From Zelopaecilomyces penicillatus (Eukaryota; Ascomycota; Sordariomycetes; Hypocreales; Pseudodiploosporaceae): a stretch of 64,000 bases of DNA. Where the stretch lies: the NCBI GenBank assembly GCA_005765155.1, contig VCCP01000003.1, positions 2,604,001-2,668,000 of the forward strand, in the 5' to 3' direction. The notes beneath the pieces are model-generated. The model was not told where the DNA came from, did no database searches, and worked only from the letters and a program-made list of their open reading frames with translations. A program made the position numbers and the translations under genes. Shown piece by piece: positions 11,260 through 26,057 of the stretch (its first letter is position 1; every line of letters starts with the position of its first letter).

Positions 11260-13283
11260 ATGCCGTCGTTTGATTTAGGACAGTCCATCCCTCCGGACAC
11301 TGCACATGTGAGTACAAGCTTCGTATTCTGCCTTAACACCGCAAGATCTTGCTGAGGTAAAAGTGAGGAGCAAACATGCTGATTCAATATACCAACAATA
11401 CGTAGGCTGTAAGCGTCTCTCTTCCCACGTGGGATTCCAATGTCGGTTATGAAGAGGGTCAAGATTGGGTCGTGAGTCGTATGGTTACTGGTTATCCTCG
11501 GTGAGTTCCCAGCGCTGACTCTCATTCCCCGTCTAGAATGCTGCTTTTCCATCCATATTATTCGCTGATAGATTCTAGTTTTTTTATTCATCGCTGCGTT
11601 GCTGCGTTTGCAATGGACATTGCAGCGACTTATGGCAAGCCGGACCACCAAGCCATGTTATTTCCAAATGCATTGGCGGCAAGACGGTGCCTTGACTTCA
11701 TACATCGAGAAACATCCTCCACATTTTGCCACCAAATCTTTGTTGTGAACTTGGCGTTGGATTCCTCCAAGGATCAACCTTTACTACTAACCCAACTCTC
11801 GCCAACTGTCTCAGCTGTAATGTTCCCCGGGGAGGCATTTTCGTTAGCCAAGCAGTATTGGCAACACACTGGTGATGGTATTTCAAGTCGACGCGCTCAA
11901 TTCTGTCATACTCTCTTCAGCAATCAACTGCTCATTCCAACTACAGAACAACAATTTTCCACTATTGCTTCTAAGAGACCCTTGCGTGGCCCTCGACGTT
12001 ACTTACAGCCAGTAACCATGGACGGGTATAGTAACGATGAAGCAATCATCACGTCCTCTTCGCCGGGCTCCTCGACTCAAAAACCAAACACGAGTTCAAA
12101 TGAAGCACATGAAAGCTATGCTTTTTTGGAAGAGCGCTTTGGGAGAAACCTGGATTTGTCTCTAGTAGACAAAGCCAAATCGGCCATTCGCAAGCGTATT
12201 GCTGGTTCGCTAGCTCGTCACGACAGTTCAACCAGCGTGTCACCTCTGAATTCTCAACTGGTCCATTTCAATGATCAAAGCATCAATGAACTGAATGAAG
12301 ACGACGTATATCTATTCCCAGCAGGCATGAACGCAATTTTCCATGCCCATAGGGCACTTCTGGCGGCATTGGGGCCCTACAAGAGCATCAACTTCGGCTT
12401 TCCATATGTCGATACCCTGAAGATTCTTGAAAAATTCGGTCCCGGATGTGTTTTTTATGGGAACGCGTCGGCGGCTGAATTAGATGAGCTGGAGGGGCTT
12501 CTCAGAAGTGGACAGCGCTTCCTTGCTCTTTTCTGCGAGTTCCCGGGAAACCCACTCCTTACCTGCCCCGACTTGCAACGGATCCGTAATCTAGCTCATG
12601 AGTTCGAATTCGCCGTTGTTGTGGATGACACAATAGGAACGTTTGCCAACGTCAACGTCGTTCCCTTTGCCGATATTATTGTCAGCAGTTTGACAAAAAT
12701 ATTCTCTGGGGACTGCAATGTCATGGGTGGAAGTGCCACTCTTAATCACCAGAGCAGGCACTACAACTCGCTGAAGAAAGCTCTAGATGGTGTCATTTAT
12801 GAGGACGTGTATTGGCCTGAGGATGTTGTCTTCATGGAGAGAAACAGTCGCGACTTCATGGACAGGATGAAACGCATAAACGCCAATGCCGAAGCGATTT
12901 GCGATGTCCTGCGGGGTCATCCCCTAGTCGGTGAAGTTTATTATCCTAAACATAACTCTTCGAGACATCTTTATGAAGTTTGCCGACTCCCTGATGGAGG
13001 ATATGGCGGCTTACTATCTGTTGTTTTTAAACAAAGTGAGCAGGCCCAAAGATTTTACGACAGCCTTGATACAGCCAAAGGCCCAAGTTTGGGTACCAAT
13101 TTTACGCTCTGTTCGCCTTATGTGCTACTAGCACACTACAATGAGCTACCATGGGCCGCACAGTTCGGCGTTGATGCTAATCTCATCCGCATCAGTGTGG
13201 GTCTTGAGGAAACAGAAGTGCTTCGACAGACATTTCTGAGGGCGTTGGAGGCAAATGCAGCAGAGCACTCCACAAACCTTTAG
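11260..13283 (+). CDS. str2: Cystathionine gamma-synthase (fungal STR2 type)
   Basis: A PLP-dependent trans-sulfuration enzyme that joins an O-activated homoserine to cysteine to give cystathionine, feeding methionine synthesis in the cytosol. Model: exons 11260-11307, 11406-11500 and 11579-13283 (introns of 98 and 78 bp, both with GTGAGT donors), giving 615 residues. Exon 1 starts MPSFDLGQSIPPDTAH and exon 2 continues AVSVSLPTWDSNVGYEEG, the conserved fungal N-terminus. The Cys/Met-metabolism PLP fold occupies the C-terminal two-thirds. It shows the cofactor Asp in VVVDDTIG and the Schiff-base Lys421 in SSLTKIFSG, followed by the conserved NVMGG. The C-terminus reads LIRISVGLEE. A second acceptor at 11536 would add 14 in-frame codons at the exon 2/3 junction (see findings). 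The middle (residues about 160-240) is family-variable and Ser/Asn-rich. The gene converges on the SPX-RING gene. The symbol follows yeast. Confidence 0.92.
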
Positions 13284-13686
13284 CGAATTTTGCATTCCGA
13301 CAATTTGGGGTTTTGATCATCACCATAGAGCACACGGCATCCCCTACTTATATTGAAAAACGCATTGATGCCGTTTTTACTCCACGTGAATCATTCTAGA
13401 GGGTACCGTTAAATGTGACATACGATATGATGAGTGATTTACGGGTCTAATCGTCGTATTGCTATGAATATCTCTGTGGCAGCGTCAGAAGTCCGTTATG
13501 TATGTTGTTTCTACGACGAATCCAACTCACATTAACTGAGACCAGCATTTAGATTTTGTAGTCGCTGTTAGATGATGCCATGTTCTTTCGATAAGTTGTT
13601 GGGATAGGATTTGTAAGTGCAGCACAGTTGTCAAGTACTCCAAGTGACAACAAATCTGCCAAATGGTTATTCTCATTCACTTGCCT
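13284..13686. other. Convergent intergenic region
   Basis: 403 bp between two converging genes, presumably the two 3' UTRs. I see no gene or repeat. Confidence 0.7.
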
Positions 13687-15368
13687 TTACATAATGCAGC
13701 ATTCTTGATGAGTGTAACCGGGGCCAAAGTCTTCAATTCCACGCTCGATATCGTTGGCACGCTGTTTCTCTTTCACTTCTTTTGCAAAATACTTCTTCAT
13801 ATACTTCTCTAGCTTGTGGTCAAGGTTGTCTTCTCACTATTAGTATCACAAAATGGCGAAATGGCCTCAATCAAAACACAGTGATCAGATTTGACCCACC
13901 TGCCGAAGCTTGCATTACCACTTCCGCTCTACACATAGGACAGTGTTTTTCACCATGGCGCTGGATTTTGATAACACAGCGTATGCAAAAAACATGTTGA
14001 CAATCCAGACGAACCGGGCGATATGCAACAGAAAAGCACACTGGGCAAAGATAGTCATTTAGCTGTGGGACTAAGGACACGAGCTCGTGTGACATCTGGT
14101 GGCATATAGCCTTGGCAATATAACCAGACAAGAAACCCTCAGAATGGACAACAGATGGGAAATTTTGCGAGATGCCCAAGGATGTCCTTTTATCGAATTC
14201 TGTATATTCATATGAACAGGGTGCCATGGAAAACATATATGGTACATGCTTACTTTTTAAAATCTTGAAAACGGCGGTTTTGTTGAGTTCCTGAAACTGA
14301 AGGTTCTTCAACAGACTAAAATTTAAAGTAAGAAACCTGGAGAAAGCTTTTTGACTCTCACGGAGCTTGAAATTTACAACCAGGTGTCTGTTTTCGACCT
14401 CACACTGGAACCACTGCAGTTGCTTGAGAGCAATTTGGCTGCATCTGGCTCCATGGTCCCGCTCATTCGTTGCAAAAAAGGGCTGGGCGCTTAGATACAA
14501 CTCAAAAATATGCCGCCAATGAGTCAGGTCATTCTTGGAGAATCGGTTTGGTCGGACAACTTGAGAAACCTCTTTGCCCAGCTCTTCGACCTCAATTGAC
14601 ATGCGCTTTTTCTCCTCAGCCTGTACAGCATCCAAATTCTTGACATCACTCTGCAAGATGTCGAAAAACTGACCATCGAAAACCAACGGTACTTCTATAG
14701 TTTCGTATTTACCATCGTCGCCAACATCGTGTTTGCTTTTTGGATTGACATCGGTTTCTTGCCATGGGCTGATGTGTTCGGTATTTGCCTGAGCATTTTC
14801 AAGTTCAACAGGAGGAAGTAGTCGATCTTGAGTTAGACCTAATGCGATTTTCTCGAATAGTCGCCGAGACGTTGGTGTCAGAGATGCGTCAATAGCAACA
14901 CCGTCTCGCATGTGTATATAGACGGTAAGTTGGGGGCGGACAACATCCGAGTTAGAGGAACCTTGCAAAACAGCACATGTTAATATACTGTAAACTAATT
15001 AGGGTGTAATATTAAAACTATCGCCTACTTTTCAATGTGTACTGCAGCGCAACGGGTGACGTTGTGTTGGGCTTCAGGAGTGCCTGCAATGTATCCTGAT
15101 CGAGACCCAAGGTTTGTAGTTCGTGCTGAACTTTCTTGACACATTTCTTTAGCTGACCATACGGGATGGCATGAACAACCCAGTGAGGGGGAAAGTCTAA
15201 TTGTGTTCATATTGGGTAAGTAAACACGGCTAACCCTACTGCCGCAATGACACTGGATATGGTGGATCGTGTTCCAAAGAGAACTCATTGATGTAGACTA
15301 TGAATTATGGGTTGAACATCTGTACCTTGACGTGCTAAAATTTCTTTGAAATCGCGAGCGAACTTCAT
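13687..15368 (-). CDS. SPX domain plus C3HC4 RING E3 ubiquitin ligase
   Basis: Probable E3 ubiquitin ligase that couples an inositol-pyrophosphate-sensing SPX domain to a RING finger, the architecture of plant NLA/BAH1 and fungal 'RING-14'. It is likely tied to phosphate homeostasis (inference). Model, minus strand: exons 15368-15326, 15196-15029, 14961-13900 and 13832-13687 (introns 129, 67 and 67 bp), giving 472 residues. The SPX domain starts at M1 (MKFARDFKEIL) and has the YGQLKKCVKK basic helix (Tyr27, Lys31, Lys32, Lys35, Lys36). It ends near LNKTAVFKILKSKH (about 295-309). The RING lies at 376-414, CPVC...CQHVFCIRC...CPMC, with all eight ligands present. Without the last intron the frame would stop at 13871. 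The spliced tail is DNLDHKLEKYMKKYF...RANDIERGIEDFG and ends CCIM, a candidate prenylation (CaaX) box. Exon 3 has no ATG at its 5' edge, so the upstream exons are required. Confidence 0.92.
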
Positions 15369-15540
15369 AACCTCCGTTTAAATCGCAACTTATACAGGGA
15401 CGTCATAGAGGTAAAGAGGAGGACGAGACAGTACCACAGTGGCAAAGGTTTGAAGAAAACTAAGGGTTTTGTAAAAGAGCTTTTCGAAACAGCTGATTAA
15501 AGGAGCTAATAGAGCCGATATTAAGAAAATTAAGGATAGA
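15369..15540 (-). promoter_or_regulatory. Upstream region of the SPX-RING gene
   Basis: About 170 bp of normal composition separate the ATG at 15368 from the 35-kb RIP-mutated block. The core promoter and 5' UTR must lie here or extend into A+T-rich DNA. No specific motif is claimed. Confidence 0.4.
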
Positions 15541-15640
15541 ACTTTCTATATTATAGACTATATTAATAATAAAATAATTTAAAAGATAATATTAGATAAA
15601 AGATAGATGTATATTATATAAATAATATAATATTTAATTA

Positions 15641-15840
15641 TAATTTATATTAAAATATTTAATTATATAGAATATTTATTTATAATTTATATTATAATTT
15701 ATATTAAAATATTTAATTATATAGAATATTTATTTATAATTTATATTATAATTTATATTAAAATATTTAATTATATAGAATATTTATTTATAATTTATAT
15801 TATAATTTATTTTAAAATATTTAATTATAAATTATTTTAA
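15641..15840. repeat. 54-bp tandem repeat, about 3.6 copies
   Basis: The segment 'taatttatattaaaatattt' recurs at 15641, 15695, 15749 and, with a small change, 15803, a constant 54-bp spacing. Copies are nearly identical, so the array arose after most of the RIP damage. Confidence 0.9.
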
Positions 15841-19100
<3,260 letters not shown>

Positions 19101-19295
19101 TATATAGAGAATTCTAGGTATAGCTAGATAAAACTATATAACTTTAATTAATTAATTAATAATAAGACTTATACTTAAGCTAAGTTATTTTTCCTTTATA
19201 TCCTTTAAATATAAAAAATTATTAAAGCCTTAATAATTAATAATTTTTTAGATTATATATTATAATTAAATATTTAAATACTTAATTCTATTATA
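19101..19295 (-). repeat. Left LTR of element A (3' LTR)
   Basis: Aligns with 46188-46376 across its length, including the shared segment 'ttaattaattaattaataa' and the block ending in ATTATA (from ATTACA). Differences are mainly C/T and G/A transitions plus a small indel. Confidence 0.75.
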
Positions 19296-22200
19296 ATTAT
19301 CTCCTTTTTTAAAAGTAATATCCTAATATCGTAATACCTTAATTATATATTTATTATTTTATAATAGATTTTCCTTATTATTATTATTTATTCCTCTAGA
19401 ATTTTTATTTTCTTAGAACTTAGATTTATTATATTCTTTTTATTTATTTATAATTATATCTTTTATTATATATCTTTTATTTATCTCTTTTATTTTATTA
19501 TTATTTTATTATCCCTTTATTATATTATTATATCTTTTAAAAGATCTATTATCTATATAATTATAATTATAAAGTAATTAAATTATATTAAACTAATTAT
19601 TATATAATATATATAGTGTATATATTATATAAGAATAATTATAATAATTAATATTAAGATAATAAAAAAAGCTATTAAATTTAATAAAATAATAATTATT
19701 TAATATTTATTTATTAATATTAAATTAATATATTATTAATAATATAATAATAGGAATAATATTTATTAATAATATATAGAATAATAGTATTTAAAGAGAT
19801 TTTATTAATAATTTAATATTATTTAAACCCATAACCCTTATATTAGATAATATCTATAAACTAAATAATATATTTAACTTTTTAGTTATAATATTAAGAT
19901 TATATATTATTTAAGAAAAAAAGGCTTTAATAATAATGTTCTTTTTATTTTTATTAATACTTTTATTTTATAAATTATTAATATATTATTAAAGATTTAT
20001 TTAGATTTTAAATTAATTAAGATTATATATTATTAATCTTTTAGAATTATTAATCCTATTAAAATCTATATTATAATTAATTAAGCTTATAAAAAAAAGA
20101 AAAAGGCTTATTAAATATTATTAATTATTTAATAGTTTTATTCTTAAAAGTAATAAAATATTTAAATAAATATATAAATATTTTATTTAGGTTTTAATAT
20201 TAATTTTATAATAAACTATTTAAGCTTAATAAATATATTTTAAAACCCTATATAAAACTAATTTAATTAAATAAAAAATGATATAAAGCCTTTATCTTAT
20301 TTAAATAAATACTAGCTTTATATCTTAATAATATATTAAATATATTACTTATATTACTCTTCTTAAATTAATTAATAAGAATCCCTTATACATTATTAAG
20401 CTTAATAATAAACTTAAAGTTATATAGCTTTTTAGATTTAAATAGATATAATTAGATTATTATTAGATTTTTATTAAGCTATTAATTTCTAGTTTTTATT
20501 TTATAATAAAAGAATTTTTATTATATTTTCTATATCTCTTTCTTATCTTTTTATTATTTATTTATAATAGATTAAAAGATATAAATTAAATATTATTTTT
20601 TAATATATAATTTTTAAATTCTTTTTATTTATAATTATAACTTTATAATATTTTTATCTTATTATATTATACCTTTATCTAGATTATATTTTTTTATTTA
20701 AATTTTTTTAAATTTTTTTATTAGCTTTAAAATATTTATTTTATTAATTAAAATCTATTAATTATATTTAATAAACTAGCCTAGTTATTTAATTAAATAA
20801 TATAATTCTTTTTTAATTTTTAATTAATCCTTAATATTCTTAATCTTTTATTTATTTTTATTCTTTAATTTTAATATAAATAAATTATTATTAATACCCT
20901 TTATTTATTATATCTATAATTTTAATAAATTAATATAAAAAGTATTATAAATCTATAAATATTATTTAGATAATATTAATTAATATATTTATATTTTAAT
21001 CTTTTATAGGATTTAAAATATATTAATAAACTATAATATTATTATCTTCTTCTTTAAATATAAATTATTTATATTTAAGATAATTATATCCTTTTTCTCA
21101 AGTATTAAAAATATATATAATTTATTATAGTTTTTAATCTAAGCTTTAATTATTTATTATTAATATTTTATTAATATTTCTTATATTTCTATTAATTTCT
21201 TTAATTAATATTATATTATTAATATCTCCTTTTTTATAATATTATCTTTAATATTTAAAAACCCTAGCTTATAATTAAATAATACTTTATTAAAAGAGAA
21301 TTTAATTATTATAAAGAGAATTAAATTATAAATAAATTATATTATATAAAAAAGCTTTATTTATTTTATTTCTTTTTAATAAAAAAATAATATAAATAAT
21401 ATTTTAATATTTAATTTATTTATTAATTAATTTAAAGATAAAAAACAATTAAAAGCCTTTTTTTTATTTAAAATATATAATAAAGTTTTAATAAAAATTT
21501 ATTATTAAAAATAAGATCTTTATTTAATATAATCCCTTTTAATACCTTATATTTTAATACCTTATATTTTAATTTTATCTTTTAATAAAAAATTTTATAA
21601 GATTTATTATAATAATAATTATATTTATTAAAAGAAATAAATAATACTTTATATATTAATCTATAATTATAAGGATTATATTTATATTTCTTTTATTAAA
21701 TATAATAAATAAAAATCCTATAATAAAGTTTATAAATATTTCTTTTTAAGATTAATTTAATTTTAATAAGAAATTAAGATATCTATATAAATAATAATAT
21801 TATAATATTATTTTTTAATAGATATTATAATTAATAATATATTCTTTAATCTCTTAATTTATAAAATATTAATAAAATTTATGTTATAAAAGTTAAAGGG
21901 TTTAATTTATATCAAAATACCTTATATAAGGATTATTATAATAAAATTATAATAATTTATTTTTTAACAAAATTTTCTTAAAAATATAAATATTATTTTA
22001 ATACTTAATTAAACCTTATATATCTATAAATTATATAATATCTTTTCTTTTATCTTTTTATTTTATTAATATAGCTTTTTATTTTAATATCTTTTTATTT
22101 TTATTTTATATATTTTTAATAAATATTATTAAAAGAATTAAGATTTATTTATTAAATATAATCTTTATATAAAAAGCTATTTAAATTATATATATAAATA

Positions 22201-25200
22201 TTTATTATTTTTTATTAATAATCTATTTTATTTATTTAACTAATTTAATTAAATTTAATAATCTCTTATTTTTATTATTTTAAATATTTATTAATATTTT
22301 AATAGATTTAATCTAAATCTTTATAGATTTTATTATTTTATTTTATAATATAAAAAATAAATTATTATTTAATAGAACTTTATTAAAATAAGATTAATAA
22401 AAAAGCCTTTTAGACTTATAAACCTTATATTTAATAAAGCTACTTCTAAAATATATACTAATATAAGAATTAAATTTATTAAGATTAAAAATTCTTAATT
22501 ATAATATTATATAATAGTTTTAAAGAGGATATTATAGATATTATATATATTAATATATTAAAGATTATAATACCTATATCTCTTAATATATTAAGATTAA
22601 TAAAATAAAAGAAAGCTATGATATTAAATTATAAATAAAGTAAGGAGTATAAAAAGTTAAAGATTAAAAAAAAACTTTAATACCTATTAATTAATAAGGA
22701 AATATTTATAAGAGTTATCTAGTTAATCTATTAATTTTAGGAATTAAATAATAATATAAGAATTATATTATTAATATTAAGATTAAAAGAGTTATTATAA
22801 AGACTCTAAAAGAATTTAATATTATTAAATTAAATTAATTTATATAGGTAATAATAATAAAGAGGGTATTAAAAGAGCTTAATACTTTTATAATAAAGAT
22901 TATATTAAAAAGATATATCTATAAATTTATTATTAAGATTATTATAAATAATAATATTATTAATAAATTAATTAAAAATAATCCTAATACTTTTATAATA
23001 ATAATAGATTATAAAGATTATTTAATAATAAAAAGATTATTTAATAATAATATAATTATTATTTTCTTTATTTTAATAAAGTAATAGATTATAAATAAAA
23101 TTATTTAGCTATTAATATTTAAATCTAATACCTTAACTTTTATAAGAATCTATTTAATATTAATTAAAAATATTATAATATTATTATTATAAATATAAAA
23201 TAAGAATACTATTAAAACTAAAATCTAATAATAAAACCTAATAAAATTAATTATTTATTTATATATTAAGCTCTTTTAAAATATAATTATAATAAAGATA
23301 ATATCTTTTTTTAAATTATTATATTAAAAAGTATTAATAGATTAATAAAGAAAAGATTTCTTTTTAAAAAAAGCTTTTATAAATATATACCCTTTAATAA
23401 AGCTATTATATTAATTAAATGATTTAAATATCTAAAATTTAAATATAAAGCTTATATTTATAATACTATAAAGATAATATATAGATTCTATAATAAAGGT
23501 ATTAATATTTACTTTAAGAGATTTAATAAGTATATTATGAAAAAGAATAAGTAATTATAAAGTTATATAACCTATAATAGGTAATATAAGGCTTTCTTAA
23601 ATATATATCTTAAAAAGTAAATAAAGATTAATAAATTAAAAAAAGCCTATAAATATAAATCCTTTTAATTTAATTTAATATATTATAATATAATATAATT
23701 AAGATAATAAATATATAGTTATTTATATATAATACTAGTATTAAGCCTTTCTTAAAGAATTTAATTAATTATTCTAGGAAATAATAATAAATAAATATAG
23801 GGATTAATAATAATATCTTTAACCTTAATTAAAATATAATAATTATATTTATATTAAGCTATATAATATTAATAATAATATAAAAAGGCTATATATCTAA
23901 TCTTATTTTATAATATTATTTATATTTTATTAAAATATAAAAGAAAGAGGCTTAAAAAGAGTAGAATTATTAATATGATTATATAATAAATATAATATTA
24001 TTATTATATAAAAGCTATTTATAAATCTATAAACTAAAATACCTTATATAATAAATAAAAATAAATACTATATAATATAATATAATAGTTATATAATTAT
24101 ATATATATATAAAAGATATAACCTTATATTATAATTATAATAAATAGATAAAGATTAAGCTTATATTATAATTAAATAAAGGGATAATATCTTTATAATA
24201 TTATTTATTTATTTAAAACCTTATAATAAAAGGATATAAATTATATTATTAATAAATATATAATAATTATAAGGATAATATATTCTTATTAAGGATTTTA
24301 ATATATATTATTTAATATAAGATATTTATTATAAGAGATAATTAGGATCTAGGATTCTCTTAAATATAGCTTAATATTAAAGCTTTTTCTTTATTATATT
24401 TTATAAAATAATAATATAAGATAAAGATAATAAAGGGCTTAATACTTTAAATCTAATATAATATAATATAGACTTAATATATAAATATATAGATATTAAT
24501 ATAGATATAATTAAATTAGATTATTATTTATAAATTATATAAATTAAGATAATAGTAAATTTATAATTATAAATATTATTAATTAAGGGATAAGTATAAG
24601 AAAAAATAAATAAAATAATAATTTAGAAAATAATTAAAATAGTATTTTAAGGCTTAAAAGAATATTAGAATTTAAATTATATAGCTAATACTTTAATAAT
24701 ATAATTATAAAGTATTATAAATTAAATAATATTATAAAGAAATAATAAAATTAAAGTAATACTTATATTATAATAAAATAAAGCTATTTAAAAGATTATT
24801 TATAAACTTTAAATAATAGAATACTATTATTATATTATAAGATTATAGATTAATCTAATAAAGCTTTAAATCTATAAGAAATAATATATAAGAATCCTTT
24901 ATATAACTAAAAAAGAGAGCTAATATAAGCTTTTAATATTATCCTTATTAAAAGATAAAGATATCTAAGATTTAAAAAAGTAAATAAAATTAAAAAATTA
25001 TATACCTTTAAAACCTTTAATAATATTATTATTATAATATAATAATAATATAAAGGCTATTATAATTATAAAAAAGATATTAATCCTAATAATTAAATTC
25101 TTTTCTTTTTTAATAATTATAAAAAAAGATTAAAAATAAAAAGAAAAGATAGGATTTAAATAGAATATATAATTAAATTAAAAAAGATAAAATAAATACT

Positions 25201-25279
25201 TTATAATATAAAAACCTAAAAAACTTTAAATAAAAATAAAATCCTAATAAACTTTTTTAAAGCTTATAATAAACTATTT

Positions 25280-25717
25280 TATTATAATCTAATAACTAAG
25301 ATATATAATAGGCCTTAATTATATAACTTATAATATTATTAGATATATATTAAAGCCTTAGAATTATATAAAATTAGATTATAATTTTAAAAATAATTTT
25401 AAACTTAGAATTATTCTTAAAATTATAATTTAATAGAATAGCTTATAATCTTAAATATAATCTAATAATAAAGATTATAGCTTAAATTATAATTTATAAT
25501 ATATATATACCCTTAATCTTTATTCTTTTAATTTAATCTTAATTAATTATTAATAATATTATTATATTAATCTTAATATTTATTTTAATAATATTAGATT
25601 ATAATCCTATAAATCTATTATTTATATAATTAATATATTACTTAAAATATCCTAATCTATTTATTAATATAAATCCTTTTATTAAATTTATTTTTTAAGA
25701 ATTTATTAAATATTATA
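25280..25717 (+). repeat. 5' LTR of element B
   Basis: Near-complete alignment with 38821-39261. Shared landmarks include 'ataggccttaattatataa' and 'aagaatttattaaatatta'. Mismatches are overwhelmingly transitions. Confidence 0.9.
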
Positions 25718-25867
25718 TATTAATAACTCTTATTTAATAGATTATTATATTATTTTAAGTAATATTATTATTTTATAATAGCTCCTTAAATCTTTATCTT
25801 ATCTAGAAATATTAATTAAAAAGGATCCTTAAATATCTCTATTAATAACTTAAATATAAATATTAAT

Positions 25868-26057
25868 TATAACAGCAGGTTTAATTTATAGTAATCAGAT
25901 AGGATAAGGATAATTATATTTAGGTATTATTATTATAAAAGACTATTATTTACTTTATTTATATTATAATAGTAAAAGTAAGCTAAGAAGTATTATATAC
26001 CTAGGGGTTATATATTATTCTAGGTATATATATCTTATACCTTATAATCCTATTATA
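25868..26057 (-). repeat. 3' LTR of element C
   Basis: 190 bp, same length as 32285-32474, with long shared runs such as 'tataccttataatcctatta'. The first 12 bases differ only by C/T and G/A changes. Confidence 0.95.

Noticed and set aside
15025..15288. 87-codon minus-strand frame
   Set aside because: It is the wrong frame across exon 2 and intron 1 of the SPX-RING gene; the correct frame reads the conserved SPX helix.
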